Shown piece by piece: positions 32,340-41,402 of a DNA stretch of 64,000 bases. Below the pieces are notes generated by a model, which made no database searches, was not told the DNA's origin, and saw nothing but the letters and a program-made list of their open reading frames with translations. The stretch spans positions 101,851 through 165,850 of the forward strand of contig CAIQGE010000010.1 of NCBI GenBank assembly GCA_903871335.1. The letters run 5' to 3'. How positions within the stretch are numbered: the stretch's first letter is position 1; each line of letters opens with the position of its first letter. This DNA is from an uncultured Actinomycetes bacterium. Lineage in GTDB: Bacteria > Actinomycetota > Acidimicrobiia > Acidimicrobiales > RAAP-2. Both the position numbers and the translations under genes were made by a program.

Positions 32340-35119
32340 GACGAAGAGTCCGTGCGATCAACCTGCGCGGCGAGCGCGGCGTTCGCGGCCGCTTGGGTCG
32401 ACGACCCTCGCTTCGTGACGCCCGCACTCTTCTTGACGGCCGCCGACTTTTTCGCCGTCGTCTTCGTTGTCTTCTTCACGGCCTTTTTCGCCGTCTTCTT
32501 CGCGGGTGCCTTCTTCGCGGCGCGCGTGCGCGTCGACGGCTCGGCGTTACGTCGTTCTGCCAAAAGTTCACAGGCACGGTCGAGGGACACTGTCTCCGGC
32601 GTGTCGCCCACTCGCAATGTCGCGTTGACCTCTCCGTCGGTCACGTACGGACCAAAGCGACCGGTCTTCACCACGACGGGCTTCTTGGTGACCGGGTCTT
32701 CACCCAATTCGCGCAGAGGCCCCGCGGCGGCGCGGCGGCCTCGTTGCTTCGGTTGGGCCAAAAGGGCGAGGGTGGCCGCGAGATCAATGGTGAAGATCTC
32801 GTCCTCACTCGCCAGCGAGCGAGTTTCCTTACCCCAGGTCACGTACGGCCCGTACCGACCGTTCTGCACGTGGACGGGCTCGTTGTCCTGCGGATGCCGT
32901 CCGACTTCACGAGGCAGCGACAACAAGCGAAGGGCGTCATCCAACGTCACCGTTTCCGGTGACATGGTGGAGAACAGCGACGCCGTCTTCGGCTTGTCCT
33001 TCGGGTCGACCAATTCCCCGAGTTGCACGTATGGGCCGTAACGTCCCGCCTTCAACAAGACAGACTGGCCGGTGACGGGATCGGTGCCCAGTTCTCGGTC
33101 ATTACTCGGTGCGGCTAACAACGAGAGCGCGCGCTCCACCGTCAACGAATCGGGCTCCGTCGCCTCTGGAATCGACACGCGCTCTTCGCCGTGCTGCAGA
33201 TAGGGACCGTAGCGCCCGGAGCGCACGATGACGGGTTCGCCGTCGGGAGCCACGCCGAGAGGGATGGAATTGATTGCCGCGAAATCGAGGTCGAGTTGTT
33301 CGGTCGTGGTGGCGTGTAGTCCGCGGCGGCGGAAATCGGTGGTGGCTTCGGCGTCGCCGAAATAGAAGCGGCGCAACCACGGCTCGAGGTCCTGCTCACC
33401 CTTGGCGATGCTGTCGAGTTGGTCTTCCATGTCGGCCGTGAACTGGTAGTCCACGAGATCGGCGAAGTAGCGCTCGAGCAGGTTCACGACCGCGAAGGCG
33501 CGAAAGGCGGGAACGAGAGACTTGCCCTTCTTCCACACGTACCCCCGTCGGTCGATGGTCTTCATCACCGAGGCGTAGGTGGACGGACGCCCGATCCCGA
33601 GATCCTCCAACTTCTTGATCAAGGTCGCCTCGGAGTAGCGATCGGGCGGCTTGGTGTCGTGGCCCTTCGCCTCAGCGGCAGTGATCGGCACGGTGGCCCC
33701 TTCGCGCAGCGCGGGCAGGATGCGCTCCTGATCCGCGAGTTCGGCCTCGGGATCGTCGGTGCCTTCGACGTAGGCGCGGCGGAAACCGGCGAACTCGATG
33801 CGCAGCCCCGAAGCCGCCAACGTCACCTCACGCGTGGCGCCGTCGAAGGTCACGGTCGTCGCCAGGCGCACACGATCCTGCGTCAATTGAGCGTCCACCA
33901 TCTGGGAGGCAATGGTGCGCTTCCAGATCAAGTCGTACACGGCGAGTTCGTCACCGTTCAAGGTGTGCTGCGCCTCATCGAGGGTGCGGAAGCTTTCGCC
34001 CGCCGGACGAATGGCTTCGTGCGCTTCCTGGGCGTTTTTGACCTTGCGGTCGTAGCGGCGTGGGGCGTCGGCAACGTAATCATCCCCGAACATCTCGCCC
34101 GCGAGTCGTCGCGCGGCGGTGATGGCTTCATCGGACAGCGTGGTCGAGTCCGTTCGCATGTAGGTGATCCACCCCTGTTCGTACAGGCGTTGGGCCGCAC
34201 GCATGGTGCGCTCGGGATCGAAGCGCAACTTGCGACTGGCTTCGATCTGCAGCGACGACGTCATGAACGGAGGCTGTGGTCGCTGTGTACGAGGGGTCGA
34301 CGCGATCGACGTCACCTTTACGTCCGCCCCGACGAGAACGTCAGCGAGAGCCGTGGCGCGACCTTCGGCGAGAATCTCCACCTTGGCCTTGGGGTCCAGT
34401 GCGCCCGAGGCGTCGAAGTTCTTCCCGGTCGCGAGCGGAACGCCGTCAATGCCGTCCACGGTCGCTTCGAACGAACTGGTGTCGGCCTGCGCGGTGGTGA
34501 CCACGTCGTACCAGTTCGCGGAGACAAATTTCATGCGTTCGCGTTCTCGTTCGCACACCAATCGAATCGCGACACTCTGTACCCGACCGGCGGATCGGGC
34601 CTTGTCGACGGCGCGCCACAGAACGGGAGACACTTCGTATCCCACGAGACGGTCGAGGAACCGGCGTCCCTCTTGGGCGTCCACGAGACGAAGATCAAGT
34701 TCGCGAGTTTCCGCCACGGCACGCTCAATGGCGGCCGGAGTGATTTCGTGGAACACCATTCGCTTGACGGGCACCTTGGGATTGAGAACCTCTTGGAGGT
34801 GCCACGCGATCGCCTCGCCCTCGCGGTCTTCGTCGGTGGCGAGGTAGAGCTCGTCCACTTCCTTGAGAGCGGCTTTCAGTTCGCTGACTACTTTCTTGCG
34901 GTCGCTCGAGACGACGTAGACGGGCTTGAAGTGGTCGTCGACGTTGATGCCCAAACGGGCCCATTTCTCGGACTTCACCGACGCGGGAATCTCGCTCGCG
35001 CTCTCGGGAAGATCGCGAATATGGCCGATCGAGGGCTTGACGATGTAGTCGGATCCCAGCATCCCTTGAATACGGGTGGCCTTCGCGACCGACTCCACAA
35101 TGACTAATGCTCGTGCCAC
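32336..35119 (-). CDS. topA: DNA topoisomerase I with lysine-rich C-terminal tail
   Basis: This 927-residue type IA topoisomerase relaxes negative supercoils. The Toprim domain is at the N-terminus (ALVIVESVAKATRIQGML, YLATDEDREGEAIAWHL). The catalytic Tyr is residue 320 in GWITYMRTDSTTLSD. Four C-terminal repeats carry GRYGPY or GRFGPY motifs. The last 45 or so residues are a Lys/Ala-rich tail (KKAPAKKTAKKAVKKTTK). Basic tails on actinobacterial TopA aid DNA binding and processivity. GTG 35119 is chosen because AAGGAGG lies 4-5 nt upstream and the Toprim domain follows at once. Confidence 0.96.
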   Translation of the reverse strand: MARALVIVESVAKATRIQGMLGSDYIVKPSIGHIRDLPESASEIPASVKSEKWARLGINVDDHFKPVYVVSSDRKKVVSELKAALKEVDELYLATDEDREGEAIAWHLQEVLNPKVPVKRMVFHEITPAAIERAVAETRELDLRLVDAQEGRRFLDRLVGYEVSPVLWRAVDKARSAGRVQSVAIRLVCERERERMKFVSANWYDVVTTAQADTSSFEATVDGIDGVPLATGKNFDASGALDPKAKVEILAEGRATALADVLVGADVKVTSIASTPRTQRPQPPFMTSSLQIEASRKLRFDPERTMRAAQRLYEQGWITYMRTDSTTLSDEAITAARRLAGEMFGDDYVADAPRRYDRKVKNAQEAHEAIRPAGESFRTLDEAQHTLNGDELAVYDLIWKRTIASQMVDAQLTQDRVRLATTVTFDGATREVTLAASGLRIEFAGFRRAYVEGTDDPEAELADQERILPALREGATVPITAAEAKGHDTKPPDRYSEATLIKKLEDLGIGRPSTYASVMKTIDRRGYVWKKGKSLVPAFRAFAVVNLLERYFADLVDYQFTADMEDQLDSIAKGEQDLEPWLRRFYFGDAEATTDFRRRGLHATTTEQLDLDFAAINSIPLGVAPDGEPVIVRSGRYGPYLQHGEERVSIPEATEPDSLTVERALSLLAAPSNDRELGTDPVTGQSVLLKAGRYGPYVQLGELVDPKDKPKTASLFSTMSPETVTLDDALRLLSLPREVGRHPQDNEPVHVQNGRYGPYVTWGKETRSLASEDEIFTIDLAATLALLAQPKQRGRRAAAGPLRELGEDPVTKKPVVVKTGRFGPYVTDGEVNATLRVGDTPETVSLDRACELLAERRNAEPSTRTRAAKKAPAKKTAKKAVKKTTKTTAKKSAAVKKSAGVTKRGSSTQAAANAALAAQVDRTDSSS

Positions 35120-35246
35120 GCCACCTCCTTCAAATCGGCTCGCTTCCGTCGTCGTTGTTAGCACTTCCGTCACGGTCGGTGCGACCACGACCCCAAAGGT
35201 CGTCCGTCGCAGCCACCGCGACGATGGCGCAAAACCCTTGTGCGAA

Positions 35247-37622
35247 CTAGTCGTCCGTCGCCGGACCGGCCACGATTTCGTATTCCGGATTGAGAATCAC
35301 GGCCTCACGATTGAGGGAAGTCACGGTACCGCGCACCAGCAAGCGCGTGCCTCGTTCAATACCCGGAATGGCGGCTCGACCCTGAAAGACGAGAGCGATG
35401 GAGCCGGAGGAGTCCGCAATCACGCAGCGCAATTCGTTACCGCCGCGCTCCTTCGTGAGCGTCATCGATCGCACGCGACCGGCGACTTCCGCCTGATCAC
35501 GCTCGGAAAGACCTCCGATCGGCACCGAGTCCACGGCCCGCTCGGCCAACTTGATGTCCGCGTCCAAGCGCGCCAGGTCGCGCTCACCCCCGCGGGAGAC
35601 GTCCTCTTTCTTCACGTCCAGCGTCACGTCCGCCGACAACGCCGGGCGCAGTGAGACACGGTAGGGAACAATGGTCGCCGCCGTACGCGGGACGTGCATG
35701 ACCGCGGTCGCGATGGAGTCGGCCGTGCGGTCGTGCAGGAAGCGCTGGAGGCGAGAGACAAAACTGCGTCGAGGCAAAATCACCATGCAGAAGACGTCCT
35801 GGTCGCGCACGATGTCAGCCACTAATTCCAGAGCCGCCCGGTCTACGCGACGGTCCTGACACTCCACCACGTCGAGGTTCACACCCACCGAGGCCGTGCC
35901 GGGAGTACCCCAACTGGTCTCGAGTGTCTTGGTAATGGCGGGGTCGATATCGAAGTGAACGGCGCGCACGGAATACGCGTTAAGCGTGGCGCAATACTCG
36001 AGAGCGCGCTCGGTGGCGAGGTCGTACGAGTCCACGAACACGACCACGCGGTTCAGACGGAACTGCGTGCTGCCGCTCTGTCGACTCGACTCGAAGGCTT
36101 CGTCCTCTTTTACGTACTGCTTGTTCAAGCGCACGAGCGCCCAGTACATCAACGGTCCAACGACGACGACAATCCACGCACCTTCGGTGAATTTCACTGT
36201 CGCAAAGATGATGACCACGACGGCCGTCACGGTGGCCGAGAGCCCGTTGATAAAGACACCGAGCTGCCATCGTCGCTCGCGGCGAGTCCAGTGACGCTTC
36301 ACCATGCCGAGACCCGCCATGGTGAATCCCGTGAACACCCCGATCGCGTAGAGCGAGATGAGGCCGGTCACGTTGGCCTTAAACACGATGATCAACGTGA
36401 GTGAGACCACACCCAGGACGATGATGCCGTTCGAGAAGGCGAGACGGTGGCCACGCTTGGTGAGTTGCCGCGGGAGGTACTTGTCATTGGCCACGTAATT
36501 CGCGAGGAACGGGAAGCCGTTGAAGCTGGTGTTGCCGCCGGTGTAGAGAATCAGGACGATGATCCCGAGCACGAAATAGTACACGAGGTGACCGAAACCA
36601 TGCGCGCCGAAGACCGCCTCGACTTCTTGGCTGAGCACCGTCGGTGATCCGGCCGCGTAGGGAATCGCGTGCGTCCACTGCGCAAGGAAAGTGACGCCGA
36701 GCAGCAAGAACGCGAGAATCGACGACATCATGATGAGCGTGATGCGCGCATTGTGCGATTCGGGGCGACGGAAGGTTTGGACACCATTGGAAATGGCCTC
36801 CAGTCCCGTCAGCGACGAACCACCGTTGGCGTACGCGCGCAGCAGAGTCAAAAATGCCACGCCATAGAGAAAGCCATTGGTGCTCTGGCCCAGGTGGCCT
36901 TCAACGAGGAGGTGTTCCGACGGGAGCGGAATCATGTGAAGCGTCCCGGTCGCCTTCTTGTAGATACCAAAGATGATGGTGGCGGCAATCGTGATCACGT
37001 ATCCGTAGGTCGGGAACGCGAACCACCTACCGGCTTCGCGAATGCCGCGCAGGTTTCCGTAAATCAACAACAGCACCACGCCGACGGTGATGACAATGGT
37101 CTGCGTCTCGCCACGCAGCGCCGGAATGGCACTCGTGAGAGCCGCGGTGCCGGCCGAGCACTGCACCGCCACGGTGACCGTGTAGTCGATCAACAAGGCG
37201 ACGGCGGCGATCTGAGCCACTCGCGGACCAAAGTTGTCGCGAGCCACCACGTAGGAGCCGCCCGCGGTTGTGTAGTACTTGATCACGTCGAGGTACGACA
37301 GCGTCACGAACAGCAGTACGCCGATGATCACGAACATGATCGGCACGACGAGTGAGAAGGCCGCGAGTCCGATCATCGGGGTGAGCTGGGTCAGGATTTC
37401 TTCGGTACCGTACGCCGAGGACGAGATGCAGTCCGGGGACAAAACACCGAGGGCGGTCGGGCGGCCGAGACGCTCGCCGGCGAGTTGCTCGGTGACATAC
37501 GGCCGACCCAACAGCGTGCGCTTGACGCGATAGCCGAAGGTTTCGGGATAGACCGCGTTGATATCCGCGTGCGACGTCAGGATTTCGGAGCGTCGACCCT
37601 TATGTTCCGGACCATCTGGCAC
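35247..37622 (-). CDS. APC-superfamily permease fused to a C-terminal OB-fold domain
   Basis: This 791-residue protein starts with an amino-acid/polyamine-type permease of about 12 membrane helices (LSPDCISSSAYGTEEIL through WALVRLNKQY). A cytoplasmic part follows (VVVFVDSYDLATERALEYCATLNAYSVRAVHFD). The last 120 residues form an OB-fold (VAGRVRSMTLTKERGGNELRCVIADSSGS to EIVAGP). In M. tuberculosis the equivalent permease (Rv2690c) and OB-fold protein (Rv2694c) are separate genes flanking the TrkA pair ceoB-ceoC, so this appears to be a fusion. GTG 37622 is chosen because TAGGAT ends 7 nt upstream. It is divergent from the two TrkA-type genes, which suggests joint control of ion or osmolyte transport. 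Confidence 0.82.
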   Translation of the reverse strand: MPDGPEHKGRRSEILTSHADINAVYPETFGYRVKRTLLGRPYVTEQLAGERLGRPTALGVLSPDCISSSAYGTEEILTQLTPMIGLAAFSLVVPIMFVIIGVLLFVTLSYLDVIKYYTTAGGSYVVARDNFGPRVAQIAAVALLIDYTVTVAVQCSAGTAALTSAIPALRGETQTIVITVGVVLLLIYGNLRGIREAGRWFAFPTYGYVITIAATIIFGIYKKATGTLHMIPLPSEHLLVEGHLGQSTNGFLYGVAFLTLLRAYANGGSSLTGLEAISNGVQTFRRPESHNARITLIMMSSILAFLLLGVTFLAQWTHAIPYAAGSPTVLSQEVEAVFGAHGFGHLVYYFVLGIIVLILYTGGNTSFNGFPFLANYVANDKYLPRQLTKRGHRLAFSNGIIVLGVVSLTLIIVFKANVTGLISLYAIGVFTGFTMAGLGMVKRHWTRRERRWQLGVFINGLSATVTAVVVIIFATVKFTEGAWIVVVVGPLMYWALVRLNKQYVKEDEAFESSRQSGSTQFRLNRVVVFVDSYDLATERALEYCATLNAYSVRAVHFDIDPAITKTLETSWGTPGTASVGVNLDVVECQDRRVDRAALELVADIVRDQDVFCMVILPRRSFVSRLQRFLHDRTADSIATAVMHVPRTAATIVPYRVSLRPALSADVTLDVKKEDVSRGGERDLARLDADIKLAERAVDSVPIGGLSERDQAEVAGRVRSMTLTKERGGNELRCVIADSSGSIALVFQGRAAIPGIERGTRLLVRGTVTSLNREAVILNPEYEIVAGPATDD

Positions 37623-37629
37623 GTGGGCC

Positions 37630-37635
37630 ATCCTA
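37630..37635 (-). promoter_or_regulatory. Leaderless -10 element TAGGAT for the permease gene
   Basis: TAGGAT on the minus strand lies 7 nt before GTG 37622. Confidence 0.5.
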
Positions 37636-37698
37636 GGCAGGGCGTGCTCGTCGCTCGGGAAACTTGCCTTTCTCTAGGTCGCATGGTCAGATGGACCC

Positions 37699-38355
37699 GT
37701 GCATATCGTCGTCGTCGGTTGTGGCCGGGTGGGTTCAGACCTCGCCACCCAGTTGTCAGAAGAGGGTCACACCGTCGCGGTGATTGACAAGAACAAGGAC
37801 GCCTTCCGCCGTTTGGGCGTGGCGTTCACGGGTCAGACGATCGTGGGTTCGGGCTTCGACCGCGACGCCCTGCTCCAAGCTCGCGCCGGGGAAGCAGACG
37901 CGTTCGCGTCCGTGACCAATGGCGACAACTCGAACATTCTCTGTGCGCGCATCGCGCGAGAGAAGTACGAAATCACCAATGTCGTCGCCCGCATTTACGA
38001 CCCCCGTCGCGCCATCATCTACCAGCGACTCGGTATTCCCACCGTCGCCACCGTCGCGTGGACGACCCAACAGGTCAAGCGGTGGTTGTTGCCCCAGGAC
38101 GATTCGATTGGCTGGCGCGACGGTGCGGACTCCATCTTCCTCGTCGAGCGCATCCTGCCGGACCATTTTGCGGGCAAGCCGCTCGCGCAGCTCAACCAGG
38201 GTGACGACATCCACGTCGTCGGCGTCCTGCGGGGCGGTCGCGGTCGCATTGACGCCGCGAGCATCTACGGACAAGAGGACGACATCGTCGCCCTGATGGT
38301 GACCGCGCAAGGATTGCGCGACCTGGACGCGCTGCTCGGATTGGAGTCGATGTGA
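37699..38355 (+). CDS. trkA: TrkA-type RCK potassium-uptake regulator (CeoB-like)
   Basis: This 218-residue cytosolic protein has an N-terminal Rossmann RCK domain (HIVVVGCGRVGSDLATQLSEEGHTV) that binds NAD or ATP, and a C-terminal TrkA_C part (LPDHFAGKPLAQLNQGDDIHVVGVLRGGR). Such proteins gate Trk/Ktr potassium channels. The channel partner is not in the window. It overlaps the next gene by 4 nt (GTGA). GTG 37699 has TCAGAT 6 nt upstream, a weak variant of the local promoter pattern. Confidence 0.88.
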   Translation: MHIVVVGCGRVGSDLATQLSEEGHTVAVIDKNKDAFRRLGVAFTGQTIVGSGFDRDALLQARAGEADAFASVTNGDNSNILCARIAREKYEITNVVARIYDPRRAIIYQRLGIPTVATVAWTTQQVKRWLLPQDDSIGWRDGADSIFLVERILPDHFAGKPLAQLNQGDDIHVVGVLRGGRGRIDAASIYGQEDDIVALMVTAQGLRDLDALLGLESM

Positions 38356-39023
38356 AGATCGTCATTGCGGGAGGCGGTTCGGTCGGTGTCGCGATCGCCC
38401 AGGACCTCGTCGAACGCCACCACACGGTGACCTTGCTCGAACAGCGCAGTGACTTTGCCGAGCGCCTGCGATCGCAATTACCCGAGGTCACCGTCGTCAA
38501 CTGCGACGCGTGTGAAGTGAACCAACTGCAGCAGGTCGGACTTCGTGAAGCTGATGTCGTCATCGCCGCGACCGGTGACGACGAGGACAACTTGGTCGTG
38601 AGCTGGTTGTCCAAGCAAGAGTTCGGTGTGCCCCGCGTCATCGCGCGCGTCAACAACAAGCGCAACGAGTGGCTCTTTGATGAGAGTTGGGGCGTCGACG
38701 TCTACGTCTCGACCCCCGCGCTGATCACCTCGCTCGTCGACGAGGCGGTCGAGATCGGTTCGGTCGTCTCCCTCATGGACCTCGCCCACGGAAAGATGAA
38801 GCTGGCCGAGGTCACTCTCGCGGCCGACTCACCAGCGGTGACCAATCAGTGGACACTCGATGAACTTCGTCTGCCGGACGCCGTGCGTGTCGTCGCGGTG
38901 CTGCGCGCCAATCAACCTCTCGTGCCCCAGGACTCCATGCGATTCCTCGAAGAAGACCACGTGGTGCTCGTGGTGCGCAGCGACGCCACGGACGTTTTGC
39001 ACGGATCTTTTATCAAGTCCTAG
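38352..39023 (+). CDS. Second TrkA-type RCK potassium-uptake regulator (CeoC-like)
   Basis: This 223-residue paralogue of the preceding protein has KIVIAGGGSVGVAIAQDLVERHHTVTLLE at the N-terminus, ADVVIAATGDDEDNLVVSWLSKQEFGVPRVIARVNN in the RCK domain, and a C-terminal TrkA_C domain. Two RCK proteins in tandem probably form a hetero-oligomeric gating ring. The pair divergent from an APC permease corresponds to the ceoB-ceoC locus of mycobacteria. Confidence 0.88.
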   Translation: MKIVIAGGGSVGVAIAQDLVERHHTVTLLEQRSDFAERLRSQLPEVTVVNCDACEVNQLQQVGLREADVVIAATGDDEDNLVVSWLSKQEFGVPRVIARVNNKRNEWLFDESWGVDVYVSTPALITSLVDEAVEIGSVVSLMDLAHGKMKLAEVTLAADSPAVTNQWTLDELRLPDAVRVVAVLRANQPLVPQDSMRFLEEDHVVLVVRSDATDVLHGSFIKS

Positions 39024-39042
39024 GTAGCGGGGTGGGGCGACC

Positions 39043-39048
39043 TACCAT
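39043..39048 (+). promoter_or_regulatory. Leaderless -10 element TACCAT for the HAD gene
   Basis: TACCAT lies 7 nt before GTG 39056, and this fixes the start among three close GTG codons. Confidence 0.55.
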
Positions 39049-39055
39049 CGTGAAC

Positions 39056-39829
39056 GTGAAGGCCGCCTTTTTTGATCTCGATAAAACGGTCATCGCCAAA
39101 TCCTCACTCGGAGCGCTCGGTCCCGAATTCCACGCGCGGGGTTTGATCCGTCGCAGCACCCTCGTGCGCGGCCTCGGTCAGAACCTCTGGTTCTTGTGGT
39201 TCGGTGCGGATCAAAACAAGATGGAAAAGATTCGCGAGAACGTGATGAAACTCACGGCTGGTTGGGACCGCGACGAAGTCCGTCAACTAGTCACCGAGAC
39301 ACTCAATGAAGTCATCGAGCCGCTCATCTACGCCGAAGCAATGGAGATCATCGAACACCATCTCGCCGAGGGCGACGAGGTCTGGATCGTGAGTTCCTCC
39401 CCCGTCGAAGTGGTCGATCCCTTCGCGGAACTTCTCGGCATCACGGGCGCCATTGGTTCACGCGCCGCCATTGACGAACGCAATCGCTACACCGGCACTC
39501 TCGAGTTCTACGCCCAGGGGGAGAACAAGGCTGTCGCGATGCGGGAACTCGCCGCGGAGCGCGGTATTGACCTGTCGCAGTCGTCGGCGTATTCGGATTC
39601 CGAGACCGACGAGCCCATGCTCGACGCCGTCGGCCATCCCTACGCGGTCAACCCGGACCGGGCCTTAGCGCGCATCGCGCACGAAAGGGGCTGGCCGATC
39701 TTGACGTTCTCTCACCCGGTGCGCGCACACGACCGCAAGGGATCGCGTACACCGGTGATTATCGGAGCGGCGGTAGTCGGAGTATTGGCCGTCGCCGGAC
39801 GAATCCTGCGTCGGGTAGACGAGGACTAG
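39056..39829 (+). CDS. HAD-superfamily IB hydrolase (SerB-like phosphatase) with C-terminal membrane segment
   Basis: This 257-residue protein has HAD motif I AFFDLDKTVI, a helical cap (GLGQNLWFLWFGADQNKMEKIRENVMKLTAGWD), motif II WIVSSSPVEVVDP, motif III around GENKAVAMRELAAERGIDL, and motif IV YSDSETDEPMLDAVGHPYAVNPD. This is the IB family related to phosphoserine phosphatase and lysophosphatidic phosphatases. One hydrophobic stretch near the C-terminus (PVIIGAAVVGVLAVAGRIL) suggests membrane attachment. The substrate is unknown. The start at GTG 39056 follows the local promoter spacing, and GTG at 39032 or 39050 are alternatives. Its stop shares CTAG with the stop of the convergent sigma factor gene. 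Confidence 0.85.
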   Translation: MKAAFFDLDKTVIAKSSLGALGPEFHARGLIRRSTLVRGLGQNLWFLWFGADQNKMEKIRENVMKLTAGWDRDEVRQLVTETLNEVIEPLIYAEAMEIIEHHLAEGDEVWIVSSSPVEVVDPFAELLGITGAIGSRAAIDERNRYTGTLEFYAQGENKAVAMRELAAERGIDLSQSSAYSDSETDEPMLDAVGHPYAVNPDRALARIAHERGWPILTFSHPVRAHDRKGSRTPVIIGAAVVGVLAVAGRILRRVDED

Positions 39830-40779
39830 AGCGTCAACAAGTCACGGGCGCCGGTGTCCGACGACGGGTGACGCAACTTGCTCATCGCTCGCGCTTCGAT
39901 CTGACGAATGCGCTCTCGCGTCAAGTTCATTGACTCGCCCACTTCTTCCAGCGTGCGAGGTTCACCCGCACCGATGAGGCCGAAGCGCATCTTGAGAATC
40001 TTGCGCTCTCGCTCGTCGAGCGGCTCGAGCAACTTCTCGATGGCGTCCGGCATCATCTTGACCGCGGCCACGTCAAAGGGGGACTCCGCCGAGCGGTCCT
40101 CGACGACGTCGCCCAGTTCCGCGTCACCGTCTTCACGCAACGGCTCCGACAACGAGATCGGCTCGGAGCGGAAACGCAACGCTTCAATCAACTTGTCCTC
40201 GGGCATCTCACATTCTTCGCAGAGTTCCTTGATGGTCGGCGGACGGCCGAACTTCAACTCAAGACGCGACTGCGCCTTCTGCACGCGCGCCAGCGTGTCA
40301 CCCGCGTGCACGGGAAGACGAATGGTGCGACCCGTGTTCGCGATACCACGCGTGATGGCCTGACGAATCCACCACGTCGCGTACGTCGAGAACTTAAAGC
40401 CCTTGCGCCAGTCGAACTTCTCGACGGCGTGCATGAGGCCCAGGTTCCCCTCTTGGATCAAGTCGAGCAGCGGGAGACCAGAGGCCTGGTACTTCTTCGC
40501 GATGGAGACAACAAGACGGAGGTTGGACTGCACGAAGTCACGTTCCGCCTTCTCGCCGCGCACGACCGTGCGCTTGAGGGCCTGCTTGCGCGTGGGCGTT
40601 AACTTGATCTTCTTGTCGGTCTCCGCGGCGTCGAGCTCCGCCTGGGCCTCGCGACCTTCTTCGATTGTTTGGGCGAGGCGAACTTCGTCATCCTTGGTCA
40701 GAAGGGTGTACTGACCAATGTCGGACAGATAGAGACGAACAAGGTCCTCGTCATCACGATCGATGCGGTCTTTGGCCAT
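39826..40779 (-). CDS. RNA polymerase sigma factor, sigma-70 family group 1/2 (RpoD/SigB-like)
   Basis: This 317-residue sigma factor has region 1.2 (DDEDLVRLYLSDIGQYTLLTKDDEVRLAQ), region 2 (DLIQEGNLGLMHAVEKFDWRKGFKFSTYATWWIRQAI), region 3 (VHAGDTLARVQKAQSRLELKFGRPPT), and region 4.2 (TLEEVGESMNLTRERIRQIEARAMSKLRHP). There is no long region 1.1. Region 2 is fully of the primary type, so it should read housekeeping-type -10 boxes. Whether it is the sole primary factor or a SigB/HrdB paralogue cannot be told from this window. The ribosome-binding site AAGGAG lies 7 nt before ATG 40779. Confidence 0.93.
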   Translation of the reverse strand: MAKDRIDRDDEDLVRLYLSDIGQYTLLTKDDEVRLAQTIEEGREAQAELDAAETDKKIKLTPTRKQALKRTVVRGEKAERDFVQSNLRLVVSIAKKYQASGLPLLDLIQEGNLGLMHAVEKFDWRKGFKFSTYATWWIRQAITRGIANTGRTIRLPVHAGDTLARVQKAQSRLELKFGRPPTIKELCEECEMPEDKLIEALRFRSEPISLSEPLREDGDAELGDVVEDRSAESPFDVAAVKMMPDAIEKLLEPLDERERKILKMRFGLIGAGEPRTLEEVGESMNLTRERIRQIEARAMSKLRHPSSDTGARDLLTL

Positions 40780-40835
40780 CGGTGCTCCTTCGCGCGGCGT
40801 CCCTAGTGGGAGGCAGAAGAGTTATACGGAGAGCG

Positions 40836-41402
40836 TCAACCAGCGCGACCAAGACCGAAGCTTTCCCCATAGCCCGCTTGGGCAAAACGCGATTCGAGGT
40901 CCGACGCCGTCGCTCGCCAGAGGTCCACGTCCGCGGTCGAGCGAGATCGAGCGAACTCGCCGATCTGGCGAAGAACCGACACGATCACGCCGCTCGCGGT
41001 GGCAAGTTCCTCCCGCAATGGTCCCGCGTTCACGTCGTTGAGCGCCATGCCCGCGTCGCGCAGCGACACCAGCAGTTTCGGCGCCACCACGGTCGAGAGC
41101 GTGAAGAGGAGGAAGAACCCCGACGGATCGGCAGTAAAGGCGTCAGTGAGGGCCTCACCCACCAGTGGCACCGGGACAATCGAGATGGTGGGGTCGACGC
41201 CTCCGCGATGGGCGAGGTGCTCACGCAGGGCGAGGGTGAGAGTGCCGAAACGTCGGGCGGTCTCAAAGACCACGACGACCGTCGCGTCATCCTCGATCAG
41301 CGGCGCGAGTGAACCGAGGGTTCGGTAGCACTCGTCCAGACAGGCGAGCAGGTGACCGGTGATGGCCTCGGCCTCTTCGATGCGCACCACCTCTGACCTC
41401 AC
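40836..41402 (-). CDS. Conserved-looking protein of unknown function coupled to nadE
   Basis: This 188-residue protein begins at a GTG that overlaps the nadE stop (GTGA), so it is real and co-translated. The sequence predicts long helices with little charge pattern (EAITGHLLACLDECYRTLGSLAPL, PSGFFLLFTLSTVVAPKLLVSL). It has no signal peptide and no motif recognised. A hydrophobic central part (TADPSGFFLLFTLSTVV) might insert in a membrane. Confidence 0.6.
   Translation of the reverse strand: MRSEVVRIEEAEAITGHLLACLDECYRTLGSLAPLIEDDATVVVVFETARRFGTLTLALREHLAHRGGVDPTISIVPVPLVGEALTDAFTADPSGFFLLFTLSTVVAPKLLVSLRDAGMALNDVNAGPLREELATASGVIVSVLRQIGEFARSRSTADVDLWRATASDLESRFAQAGYGESFGLGRAG

Noticed and set aside
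33419..35107. Long open frame of 562 codons on the plus strand opposite topA
   Set aside because: It is antisense to a full topoisomerase I gene with every motif present, its composition is Arg/Gly/His-rich as expected for a shadow of GC-rich coding DNA, and it matches no family.
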